Shown here: one piece after another, positions 8,979 to 17,474 of the stretch
Position numbering within the stretch: position 1 is the stretch's first letter
How the letters are laid out: every line of letters begins with the position of its first letter
Source: UMGS1851 sp900555605
GTDB taxonomy: Bacteria; Bacillota; Clostridia; UBA1212; UBA1255
DNA: 64,000 nt
Assembly (NCBI GenBank): GCA_902472555.1
Contig: CABROF010000002.1
Coordinates: forward strand, 1 to 64,000
Direction of reading: 5' to 3'
Made by a program: the position numbers and the translations under genes
Notes under the pieces: model-generated
Seen by the model: the letters and a program-made list of their open reading frames with translations, nothing else
Databases searched by the model: none
Told to the model about the DNA's origin: nothing

Positions 8979-10184
8979 TCAGCTTCGATAGCTTCCGTTG
9001 ATCTTAATATAATCATATGAGAAATCGCATGTCCACATTCGTTCCATGCAAAAACCTGCTTTTAAGTCAACCGTTACCGTTACCTCGTTCTTTTTCAGAA
9101 TCTGCAGCGCAGCCTCTTCATCAAACGCCAGCGCCGTGCCGTCCCGGCATGTCATCAAAGGGCCGAGATAAATATCCACCGTATTCGGATCAAACGGGAC
9201 GCCGGAATAGCCGGCCGCCGTAATGATTCTGCCCCAATTGGCATCTTCCCCAAAAAAGGCGGTTTTACACAAAGGAGATTTTGCAATGCTGCACGCAATG
9301 GTATATGCATCCGCGCAAGTCTTTGCATTTTTTACAATGATCTCAAGAAGTTTTGTAGCGCCCTCGCCGTCTTTTGCCAGCTGTCTTGCCAGATAGGTAC
9401 ACACGGCATCCAGTCCTTCCGCAAAAGCGGCATAGTCCTGGTCTTTTTCTGTAATCAGCGTATTCCCGGCCATCGTATTGGCAAAAAGAAGGCACATATC
9501 GCAGACAGAGGTATCGCCGTCTACGGAAACACGGTTAAAAGTTCGATTCGTGACTTCCTGCAGCACCTCCTGCAGCAGCTCCGGAGTAATTGCAATATCA
9601 GAAGTAATGATGGAAATCATGGTGCCCATATTCGGATGGATCATACCGGAGCCTTTTGCCATGCCGCCGATGGTGATCCGGCGGCCATTTCGTTCATACT
9701 GTACCGCACACTCTTTTTTTACCGTATCTGTCGTCATAATGGCTTCCGCGGCATCGCTTCCGCCGCCGCTGTTCAGCATCGGGACAATCTGCTGGATTCC
9801 CTGCAGCAGTTTTTCCATCGGCAGTCTTTGACCGATGACCCCCGTTGAACCGATCATAACGCTTTCCGCAGGCCGGCTGAGCAAAGAAGCTAAATGAGAG
9901 GTCAGAAGCGCCGCATCCTTATATCCCGCATCGCCCACACACGCATTTGCACAGCCGCTGTTAATCATCACCGCGCCTGCCTTTTTGCCGGCCATCCGTT
10001 CCATTGTAAGCTGCAGAGAATGCCCCTTTACTACATTCCGCGTATATACGCCGGCCGCTGCCGCAGGCATATCCGAGACAACCACCGCCATGTCCTTCTG
10101 ATCCTTTTTGATTCCGCAGCAAACACCTGCCGCACGATATCCGGCAGGCGATGCAACACCGCCGTATTCCAACCATTTTAACAT
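8979..10184 (-). CDS. argJ: Bifunctional ornithine acetyltransferase / N-acetylglutamate synthase ArgJ
   Basis: ArgJ moves the acetyl group from N-acetylornithine to glutamate in the cyclic arginine pathway and may also use acetyl-CoA. The precursor cuts itself before a threonine. Here the site is MIHPNMGTMISIITSD, with Thr188 as nucleophile. The oxyanion-hole segment IGSTGVIGQRLPMEKL, the GATKLLEI segment and the C-terminal YDYIKINGSYRS are present. The usual SVDGDTSTND segment reads SVDGDTSVCDM, so two conserved positions differ. Length is normal at 401 residues. No other arginine gene is near, so it is displaced from the usual arg cluster. It follows the Na/Pi transporter gene by 36 bp. 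Confidence 0.92.
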   Translation of the reverse strand: MLKWLEYGGVASPAGYRAAGVCCGIKKDQKDMAVVVSDMPAAAAGVYTRNVVKGHSLQLTMERMAGKKAGAVMINSGCANACVGDAGYKDAALLTSHLASLLSRPAESVMIGSTGVIGQRLPMEKLLQGIQQIVPMLNSGGGSDAAEAIMTTDTVKKECAVQYERNGRRITIGGMAKGSGMIHPNMGTMISIITSDIAITPELLQEVLQEVTNRTFNRVSVDGDTSVCDMCLLFANTMAGNTLITEKDQDYAAFAEGLDAVCTYLARQLAKDGEGATKLLEIIVKNAKTCADAYTIACSIAKSPLCKTAFFGEDANWGRIITAAGYSGVPFDPNTVDIYLGPLMTCRDGTALAFDEEAALQILKKNEVTVTVDLKAGFCMERMWTCDFSYDYIKINGSYRS

Positions 10185-10220
10185 TTTCGTTTGCCCTCCG
10201 TTTCGAAACTTAAAATCCGG

Positions 10221-11930
10221 TTATTCCAGCTGAAACATGACCTCGTCATGCTCTTCGATTCCTAAAACAGCCTCGGCTACATTGTTGCAATGGTCGCCGA
10301 TCCGCTCCATATGATGAATCAATTCAATATATGTAATTGCCGCCTCCGGATCGCAGAGCCCCGCGTGCAGCCGTTCCAAATGGCTTTTACGAAGATTTTT
10401 TTCCAAGGCGTCTACTTTATCCTCATAAGACAGCGCTTTCGCAGCAAGTACGCTGTCATCTGTTTTGAGCGCCTCGATACAGCTGTCGAGCATATTGGTC
10501 AGCAGCGCAAAGGACTCCCGGATCTCTTTCAGCGCCAGATCGGAAAAAGGCAGCTTCTTTTCTTTTTTTACTTTTGCAGAATCCGTAATGTTAACGCAGT
10601 AGTCCCCCACACGCTCGATATCGGAGGTTGCCTTCATCAGCCGTGTTACGCGTACGGATTCCGCAGTTGTCAGAGAATGCGACGACAGCAGCCTGGATAA
10701 GTATCGGATAATCGAGTTTTGCTGAAGATCTACAATTTCTTCGATTTCATTGACTTTATTGATTTTAGCGGCATCATATTCCAGAAACGAATCCACAGCT
10801 TCCTTGAGCATGACTCTTGTAAAATCCGCCATCCGGCTCAGCTCCTTTGCCGCCAGCTCCAGGGCCATTGCTGTATTCGGAGAGACCTTGTCGGAAATAA
10901 ACATGGTACATTTGTCATACTCTGTGGGCTTCTCTTTATAAATCAGCTTCACCAGCTTGGTCAGCAGCGGAATCAGCGGAATCCAAACAAGCACGCTGAA
11001 TAAATTAAAAAGCGTATGCGCATTTGCAATATCACGCATCACGCCTGTTTCCAAATGCAAGCCCAGCCCCACCAGCTCTGAAAAAGAATTGATGTAATCC
11101 GGCAAATGAGAGATAAAGGAAGAAAACGGCTTTACAAAAAGCATAAATACAACGGAGCTGACAAGATTAAAGATCGTATGGGACATTGCCGCCCGCTTTG
11201 CATCGGTTTTTGCCCCGATAGAGGAAAAAAAGGCAGTAATCGTGGTTCCGATATTGCTGCCGAGCAAAAGCGGTATCGCAGCAGGCAGCGTCAGCAGCCC
11301 GGAGCCTGCCAGATTCTGTATAATTGCAATCGTTGCACTGCTCGACTGCACCACGCAGGTAGCAAGCGCGCCTACCAGCAGCCCTAAGAACGGGACATCG
11401 CTGACCTTCAGCAGCAAATCTCGAAACGCCGCACTGCCGGCCAGTCCGGACATCGCGCCGGACATGGTATTCAAGCCGATAAACAGCAGACCAAACGCAA
11501 AAATAATCTGGCCGATATATTTGGGCCTGTCCTTCTTTGCAAAAAAGAAATACAGGATAAATCCCACCGCAGCAAAAAAATATGCAAAATCCCCAATGTC
11601 AAAGGCCACAATCTGCGCCGTAATCGTCGTACCGATATTGGCGCCTAAAATAACACTGATAGCCTGAGGTAGCGTCAGCAGCTTTGCCCCGACAAACCCC
11701 ACCACCATTACGGTGGTGGCACTGCTGGATTGAATAATCATGGTGACAAGTGCGCCTGCCAGAACACCGGTAAAGGGATTTCTCGTCAAAAAAGCCAGGA
11801 TCTTCCGCATCTTGTCTCCGGCTGCCTTCTGCAGGCCATCCCCCATAAAATTCATTCCGTAAATAAATACGGCTAGCCCTCCCAGCAGCTTTGCGGCAGT
11901 CAAAAAGTTGTCGTACGTAAACATCCCCAT
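10221..11930 (-). CDS. Na+/phosphate cotransporter family protein with PhoU-like domain
   Basis: A 569-residue NptA/YjbB-type protein. Two inverted halves carry the characteristic QSSSATTVMVVGFVGAKLLTL and QSSSATIAIIQNLAGSGLLTL repeats and GANIGTTITAQIVAF / GSNIGTTITAFFSSIG repeats, which form the substrate and sodium site. About eight to ten membrane segments fill residues 1-310. Residues from about 340 onward form a PhoU-like helical bundle (LELAAKELSRMADFTRVML, RLMKATSDIERVGDYCVNI, HHMERIGDHCNNVAEAV). It probably imports or exports phosphate. It starts just after the Clp ATPase stop, so it is in the same transcription unit. Confidence 0.92.
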   Translation of the reverse strand: MGMFTYDNFLTAAKLLGGLAVFIYGMNFMGDGLQKAAGDKMRKILAFLTRNPFTGVLAGALVTMIIQSSSATTVMVVGFVGAKLLTLPQAISVILGANIGTTITAQIVAFDIGDFAYFFAAVGFILYFFFAKKDRPKYIGQIIFAFGLLFIGLNTMSGAMSGLAGSAAFRDLLLKVSDVPFLGLLVGALATCVVQSSSATIAIIQNLAGSGLLTLPAAIPLLLGSNIGTTITAFFSSIGAKTDAKRAAMSHTIFNLVSSVVFMLFVKPFSSFISHLPDYINSFSELVGLGLHLETGVMRDIANAHTLFNLFSVLVWIPLIPLLTKLVKLIYKEKPTEYDKCTMFISDKVSPNTAMALELAAKELSRMADFTRVMLKEAVDSFLEYDAAKINKVNEIEEIVDLQQNSIIRYLSRLLSSHSLTTAESVRVTRLMKATSDIERVGDYCVNITDSAKVKKEKKLPFSDLALKEIRESFALLTNMLDSCIEALKTDDSVLAAKALSYEDKVDALEKNLRKSHLERLHAGLCDPEAAITYIELIHHMERIGDHCNNVAEAVLGIEEHDEVMFQLE

Positions 11931-11935
11931 GTCGG

Positions 11936-14332
11936 CTATCGCTCCGTTTTGATGTCGTCGCCAATGACTTTAAAAGTAATCTCATCCCCCGCTTTTAGGC
12001 TGCCGTTTAAAAACAGCTCTGCAAGCTCATCCTCGATTTTGCGCTGGATCAGACGCCGCAGCGGCCGTGCGCCGTATTTTTCATCATAACCATGCTCTAC
12101 CAGATAATCGCTGACATCGTCTCCGATCGTCAGTCGAATGCCCTTGTCCCCGCACTGTGCGTATACTTCCGCAAGCATCAGATTAGCGATTTTATGAAGG
12201 CTCGGCTTATCCAGCCGATTGAAAACGATCACCTCATCTACGCGGTTCAAAAATTCCGGTCTGAATATCTGCTTCAGCGCATCATTGGCATGTTCTTCAA
12301 TTGCTACAAGCGCATCATTAGCAAATCCGATCCCCTTGCTTTTTATGCTGTTCCCGGCATTAGAGGTCATAATGATGATGGTATTTTCAAAGTTCACTGT
12401 CCGCCCCTGGCTGTCCGTAAGCCTTCCGTCATCTAAAATCTGCAGCAGCATGTTAAACACATCTGCGTGGGCCTTTTCAATCTCATCCAATAATATAACG
12501 GAATACGGCCGCCGCCGGACCTGCTCCGTCAATTGTCCCGCCTCGTCATATCCCACATAGCCGGGAGGCGAGCCGATGAGCTTTGAGACCGTATGCTTCT
12601 CCATATATTCCGACATATCCAGGCGGATCAACGCGTCGATGGTTCCGAACAATTCAATGGCCAGCTGCTTTACCAGCTCTGTTTTTCCAACGCCGGTAGG
12701 TCCGACAAAAATAAAGGAGGATGGCTTATACCGTTTGCGGAAGCCGGAACGGTTGCGGCGAATCGCCTTTGCAACCGCTTCCACAGCCTGATCCTGGCCG
12801 ATTACCTTTTCACGCAGTCTGCTGCCCAGTTTCAGCAGGCGGTGGGCCTCCTCCTCGGAGACGCTGCGAACCGGAATTCCCGTCCAGGTTTCAATGACCT
12901 TTGCAACATCATCAAAGAGCAGGTCCACATACTCATGGGCCGCGAGTTCCGTAATCCGGCCTTCGAGTACTGCAATTCGATTCTTGATTTCCGCAATCTG
13001 CTTAAAGCTTTCCAGCTGTTCTTCCTCATTGGCAAATTCCCGGCTTTCCAGTTCTGTAATCCTTTGCCGGCTCTGCTCCAGCTCTTCTCTGCACTTTGCC
13101 AGTTCGGCCAGCGTCTGATTCCGCAGATTCGCACGGGAAGCCGCCTCATCAATCACATCAATCGCTTTATCCGGTAAAAAACGATCTGTAATATACCGTT
13201 CGGACAGGCGCACCGCATCATTGATCACGCCGTCGGATATCCTTACTTTATGGTAGGTCTCGTAGTGCTCCCGGATCCCTTTTAAAATTTCGATTGTCTC
13301 TTCAATAGTCGGTTCATTGACATATACGGGCTGGAACCGCCGCTCCAGTGCTCCGTCCTTTTCAATGTACTTCCGGTACTCTTTCAGGGTGGTCGCGCCG
13401 ATCACCTGAATTTCTCCTCTGGACAGAGCCGGTTTTAAAATGTTGGCGGCATTCAGGGAGCCTTCCGCTTCACCCGCTCCCATAATATTATGAACCTCGT
13501 CAATCACCAAAATAATATTGCCCGCGCTTTTTACCTCGTCAATGAGTCCTTTCATCCTTGCCTCAAACTGCCCGCGGAATTGTGTGCCGGCAACCATAGC
13601 AGTCAAATCCAGCAGATGCACGCGCAGCGGCAGCAGCTTATACGGAACATCCTGCTTCACAATTTTCAAAGCCAGACCTTCTGCAATTGCGGTCTTTCCG
13701 ACACCGGCCTCCCCGATCAGCACTGGGTTATTCTTCGTACGCCTGTTCAGAATTTGTATCACGCGGTCGATCTCACGCGTTCTGCCGACGACATTGTCAA
13801 TCAGGCCGTTGGCGGCTTTATCATTCAGGTCCGTACTATACATGGATAGAAATTTATATTTCGGCTTTTTGGGATTCTTCCGTTCCTCCCGCTCCTGCGG
13901 GCCGCGTTTGGTCCCCCCGTCCGGACGTTCCATCGGAAGCTGCCCGTCCTGTCCCGCCGGAGATCCGTCATTTTCTCCCATCCTGCGAAACAGCTGAAAT
14001 AAATTCGGCGTATTGGTCCGTGACTCGGCAGCATGATTTTCGTCTGCCGGCGTTTCCTCCGCAGGATCCGCCTCCGCAGCCGTCAAATCCTCTGTTTCCT
14101 GCTCCTGATTTAAGTTTTCCAGCATATTGCTCATTTCATCCGTAAGATTTTCAAGATCATCATCCGATATCCCCATTTTATCCAAAAACTGCGATACCTG
14201 AGGCAATCCCATTTTCTTTGCGCAGACCAGGCACACCCCTTGGTTGATCTGATGTCCCTGTGCATCCAGCTGCGTAATAAATACAGAGGCCAGCCGTTTT
14301 TTACAAATTGAACATAATTCACCCTTAAACAT
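11936..14332 (-). CDS. ClpE-like AAA+ Clp protease ATPase with N-terminal zinc finger
   Basis: A 798-residue Hsp100 unfoldase. It begins with a zinc finger formed by Cys7, Cys10, Cys34 and Cys37, as in ClpE, then a long acidic low-complexity linker (about residues 55-150). The first AAA+ module has GEAGVGKTAIAEGLA and ILVIDEVHNIMGAGE. A coiled-coil middle region (about 400-480, REELEQSRQRITELESREF) follows. The second AAA+ module has GPTGVGKTELVKQLA and VILLDEIEKAHADVFNMLLQ. A GIGF loop suggests docking to ClpP. No ClpC-type double N-domain is present. It lies 24 bp after uvrA; I see no CtsR operator in that gap. Confidence 0.9.
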   Translation of the reverse strand: MFKGELCSICKKRLASVFITQLDAQGHQINQGVCLVCAKKMGLPQVSQFLDKMGISDDDLENLTDEMSNMLENLNQEQETEDLTAAEADPAEETPADENHAAESRTNTPNLFQLFRRMGENDGSPAGQDGQLPMERPDGGTKRGPQEREERKNPKKPKYKFLSMYSTDLNDKAANGLIDNVVGRTREIDRVIQILNRRTKNNPVLIGEAGVGKTAIAEGLALKIVKQDVPYKLLPLRVHLLDLTAMVAGTQFRGQFEARMKGLIDEVKSAGNIILVIDEVHNIMGAGEAEGSLNAANILKPALSRGEIQVIGATTLKEYRKYIEKDGALERRFQPVYVNEPTIEETIEILKGIREHYETYHKVRISDGVINDAVRLSERYITDRFLPDKAIDVIDEAASRANLRNQTLAELAKCREELEQSRQRITELESREFANEEEQLESFKQIAEIKNRIAVLEGRITELAAHEYVDLLFDDVAKVIETWTGIPVRSVSEEEAHRLLKLGSRLREKVIGQDQAVEAVAKAIRRNRSGFRKRYKPSSFIFVGPTGVGKTELVKQLAIELFGTIDALIRLDMSEYMEKHTVSKLIGSPPGYVGYDEAGQLTEQVRRRPYSVILLDEIEKAHADVFNMLLQILDDGRLTDSQGRTVNFENTIIIMTSNAGNSIKSKGIGFANDALVAIEEHANDALKQIFRPEFLNRVDEVIVFNRLDKPSLHKIANLMLAEVYAQCGDKGIRLTIGDDVSDYLVEHGYDEKYGARPLRRLIQRKIEDELAELFLNGSLKAGDEITFKVIGDDIKTER

Positions 14333-14356
14333 GCAACAGCTCCATTCTGAAGTTGC

Positions 14357-17230
14357 TCACTTCCGCATTAACACTTTTTTTAAATATTGGCCTGTATAGG
14401 AGGATTCACAGCGGGAAACCTCCTCCGGGGTCCCGCAGGCAACAATCGTGCCGCCCTTATCGCCTCCGTCAGGTCCTAAATCTATGATATGATCGGCACT
14501 TTTGATCACATCTAGGTTATGCTCGATTACGACTACCGTATTCCCGCCGTCTACAAGGCGCTGGAGAATCTCAACCAATTTTCTTACATCATCCGTATGG
14601 AGTCCCGTGGTGGGTTCGTCTAAAATGTAAAGGGTTTTTCCGGTACCCACTCTGGACAGTTCCTCCGCCAGCTTTACACGCTGCGCTTCCCCGCCTGACA
14701 ATGTGGTAGAAGGCTGCCCCAGCTTCATATATCCTAACCCAACCTCATTGAGCGTGTCAATCTTTCTTTTAATAACCGGAACCTCTGAGAAAAATTCTGC
14801 AGCGTACTCGATGGTCATATCTAAGACATCGGCAATATTTTTCCCCTTATAGCGTACGTCGAGGGTTTCCCGGTTATACCGCTTCCCTTTGCAGACCTCA
14901 CACGGCACGTAGATATCCGGCAGAAAGTGCATCTCAATCTTTTTAATGCCATCGCCGGAACAGGCCTCGCAGCGGCCGCCCTTGGTATTAAAGCTGAACC
15001 TTCCGCTTTTATACCCTTTTGCTTTGCTTTCCGGGGTTTGGGCAAACAGTTCCCGGATGGGGGTAAATACGCCGACATACGTAGCCGGATTAGAGCGCGG
15101 CGTCCGGCCGATGGGCGACTGGTCAATGCTGATCACCTTGTCAATTCCGTCTCTGCCGTTCAGCCGCTCAAAGCGGCCTCTTGCTTCTGAATATCCGTTG
15201 CTCAGTGCATGGAATAAGATTTCATTTACCAATGAGCTTTTTCCCGAGCCGGACACACCGGTGACGCAAATCAGTTTCCCGAGGGGAAACCGCACGTCAA
15301 TTTTTTTCAGATTATTGACGGCCGCGCCGATGATTTCGATAAATTTCCCGTTTCCCTTTCTTCTTTTCTCCGGAACCGGCACATACTTTTTTCCAGACAG
15401 GTATTGCCCCGTAACCGACTCTGCGCATTGCATAACCTCTTGCGGCGTTCCGGCCGCCATCAGACGGCCTCCGTTTACACCTGCCCCGGGACCGATATCG
15501 ATGATATAATCTGCTTCCATCATCGTTTCTTCATCATGCTCTACCACCAGCAGCGTATTGCCTAAGTCCCGCAAATGCTTCAGTGTCGATAAAAGCTTTG
15601 CATTGTCTTTTTGATGAAGCCCAATACTCGGTTCATCCAGAATGTATACAACCCCCATCAAGCCGGCGCCGATCTGCGTTGCAAGACGGATCCGCTGTGC
15701 CTCCCCGCCGGAGAGCGTTCCGCTGGAGCGGGCAAGCGTCAGATAATCCAGACCTACATCGGATAAAAAGGTCAGGCGGCCGTTCAGTTCCTTTAAAATC
15801 GGTTCTGCAATCAATGTCTTTTCTTCTGACAAATGAATCTGTTTCATAAACTGCAGGGCATCCCGGATAGACATCTGCGTAAATTCCGCAATGTTTTTAT
15901 TGCTTACCGTGAAGGCGAGGCTGTCTCGGTTGAGACGCGCGCCGCCGCAGTCCGGACACAGCTTATCCAGCATATAGGTTTCATATGCGTAACTGGTATA
16001 ATATCCGTACGGATTCTCACGCATATTCCGTTCCATCAAAGGAATCAGGCCTTCAAAGCGGAATGTAAACGCATGGGCCCCGCTTCCGTAAGAAAAAGTT
16101 TCCTCGCCGAAACCATGCAGCAGGAACCGCACAACACCCTCTCCATAGCTTGAAAATGGCTTGCGGACATCAAATTCATAGCGTGCTCCAATGGCCTGCA
16201 TACAAAGCATCGCGCTGGTGTCATCATCCGCCAGATACCGCTTAACCAAATAATTTGCAACATCGGCAAAGCTTTTGTCCGCAACTCTTGACAGAAAATA
16301 GGATTCGTCAAATTGCCTCAGCGTACCGATCCCGCCGCAGGTCGGACAGGCTCCCAGCGGATTATTAAACGAAAACATCCGCGGCGTTACTTCCGGCAGA
16401 CTGATGCCGCAGTCGCTGCAGGCAAAATTCTGACTGAATAAAATTTCAGTCCCATCCTGCGGCTCCGACAGCTTCCCATCCGCTTCTTCTGCCGCAGTCC
16501 CGTCTGCAGGCGGCAGTACGGAAATCAAAGCCAGGCCGGAACTGAGCTTCAGCACGGTCTCCAAGGAGTCGGATAAACGCCGCTGCAGTCCCGGACGCAC
16601 GATCAGCCGGTCCACAACCACCTCAATAGTGTGTTTTTTATTTTTTTCTATAATAATTTCTTCTTCAAGGGTATAGGAAATCCCATCCACGCGAACTCTT
16701 GAATATCCGCTTTTTCTAAGGGCATCCATTAACTTTGTATATTCGCCCTTCCGCCCCCGCACCAAAGGCGCCATAACCAGCAGCTTTGTCCCCTCCGGCA
16801 GCTGCATAATGGCATCCACCATCTGGTCCACGGTCTGTGCGCTGATTTCTTTTCCGCATTTCGGACAATGCGCAGTCCCGATCCGCGCGTACAGAAGTCT
16901 TAAGTAATCATAAATCTCCGTTACCGTCCCTACTGTAGAACGCGGATTTTTTGAAGTTGTTTTCTGATCAATGGAAATTGCCGGAGAAAGACCGTCTATG
17001 CTGTCGACATCCGGTTTTTCCATCTGTCCGAGAAACTGCCTTGCATAAGAAGATAGGGACTCAATATATCGCCGCTGCCCCTCCGCATAGATCGTTTCAA
17101 AAGCAAGAGACGATTTTCCGGAACCGCTAAGCCCGGTCATCACCACGAGCTTGTCCCGCGGTATTCTGACATCAATATTTTTTAAATTGTTTTCCCGGGC
17201 TCCCTTTACAACGATGTAATCATCCCGCAT
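14357..17230 (-). CDS. uvrA: Excinuclease ABC subunit A
   Basis: Damage-recognition ATPase of nucleotide excision repair, 957 residues from the ATG at 17230 (MRDDYIVVKG), which has AGGGGTGA upstream; the longer start at 17290 adds a non-family leader. Two ABC modules are complete: Walker A VMTGLSGSGKSSLAFET and VTGVSGSGKSSLVNEIL, and two signatures, TLSGGEAQRIRLATQIG and TLSGGEAQRVKLAEELS. Zinc-binding motifs are CPKCGKEIS, CSDCG with CPTCGGIG, and CEACSGDG with CEVCKGKRYN. It works with UvrB, which is encoded divergently next door. It heads the minus-strand run that continues into clpE-like, the Na/Pi transporter, argJ, helD-like and whiA. Confidence 0.98.
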   Translation of the reverse strand: MRDDYIVVKGARENNLKNIDVRIPRDKLVVMTGLSGSGKSSLAFETIYAEGQRRYIESLSSYARQFLGQMEKPDVDSIDGLSPAISIDQKTTSKNPRSTVGTVTEIYDYLRLLYARIGTAHCPKCGKEISAQTVDQMVDAIMQLPEGTKLLVMAPLVRGRKGEYTKLMDALRKSGYSRVRVDGISYTLEEEIIIEKNKKHTIEVVVDRLIVRPGLQRRLSDSLETVLKLSSGLALISVLPPADGTAAEEADGKLSEPQDGTEILFSQNFACSDCGISLPEVTPRMFSFNNPLGACPTCGGIGTLRQFDESYFLSRVADKSFADVANYLVKRYLADDDTSAMLCMQAIGARYEFDVRKPFSSYGEGVVRFLLHGFGEETFSYGSGAHAFTFRFEGLIPLMERNMRENPYGYYTSYAYETYMLDKLCPDCGGARLNRDSLAFTVSNKNIAEFTQMSIRDALQFMKQIHLSEEKTLIAEPILKELNGRLTFLSDVGLDYLTLARSSGTLSGGEAQRIRLATQIGAGLMGVVYILDEPSIGLHQKDNAKLLSTLKHLRDLGNTLLVVEHDEETMMEADYIIDIGPGAGVNGGRLMAAGTPQEVMQCAESVTGQYLSGKKYVPVPEKRRKGNGKFIEIIGAAVNNLKKIDVRFPLGKLICVTGVSGSGKSSLVNEILFHALSNGYSEARGRFERLNGRDGIDKVISIDQSPIGRTPRSNPATYVGVFTPIRELFAQTPESKAKGYKSGRFSFNTKGGRCEACSGDGIKKIEMHFLPDIYVPCEVCKGKRYNRETLDVRYKGKNIADVLDMTIEYAAEFFSEVPVIKRKIDTLNEVGLGYMKLGQPSTTLSGGEAQRVKLAEELSRVGTGKTLYILDEPTTGLHTDDVRKLVEILQRLVDGGNTVVVIEHNLDVIKSADHIIDLGPDGGDKGGTIVACGTPEEVSRCESSYTGQYLKKVLMRK

Positions 17231-17320
17231 TGCTGCAATCACCCCTCTGTCGTCTCTCGCAGTTATCTGCGGTTTCTTCTGCTTGCACATTCATTTTCGG
17301 CCAAATTGGCACATTGATAT

Positions 17321-17348
17321 ATTCTATCACTTTATGAAAAATAATCAA
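17321..17348 (-). promoter_or_regulatory. Probable sigma-A promoter of uvrA
   Basis: On the minus strand TTGATT (17343-17348), a 16-base spacer and TAGAAT (17321-17326), preceded by TGA as an extended -10. It lies about 90 bases upstream of the chosen uvrA start. Confidence 0.55.
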
Positions 17349-17404
17349 GAGGAAAGCGTTTCTTCAAAAGAAATCAGCTGCTGACGGACAACAGCTCATA
17401 TTGC

Positions 17405-17434
17405 TTTTCAAAACCATTTGATCCATGGTATACT
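17405..17434 (+). promoter_or_regulatory. Probable sigma-A promoter of uvrB
   Basis: Extended -10 TGGTATACT with TATACT at 17429-17434 and a weak -35 TTTTCA at 17405-17410 (18-base spacer). Transcription would start near 17441, which rules out the upstream in-frame TTG at 17418 as the translation start. No GAAC-N4-GTTC type SOS box was seen. Confidence 0.5.
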
Positions 17435-17474
17435 ATATGGCACTCATTTTTATCATAAAACAGTCAGCAAGGGG

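Noticed and set aside
14333..14356. CtsR operator in front of the ClpE-like gene
   Set aside because: The gap is only 24 bp and contains no GGTCAAA direct repeat.
17231..17474. SOS (LexA) box between uvrA and uvrB
   Set aside because: No GAAC-N4-GTTC pattern is present, so damage control of these genes is not supported by sequence.
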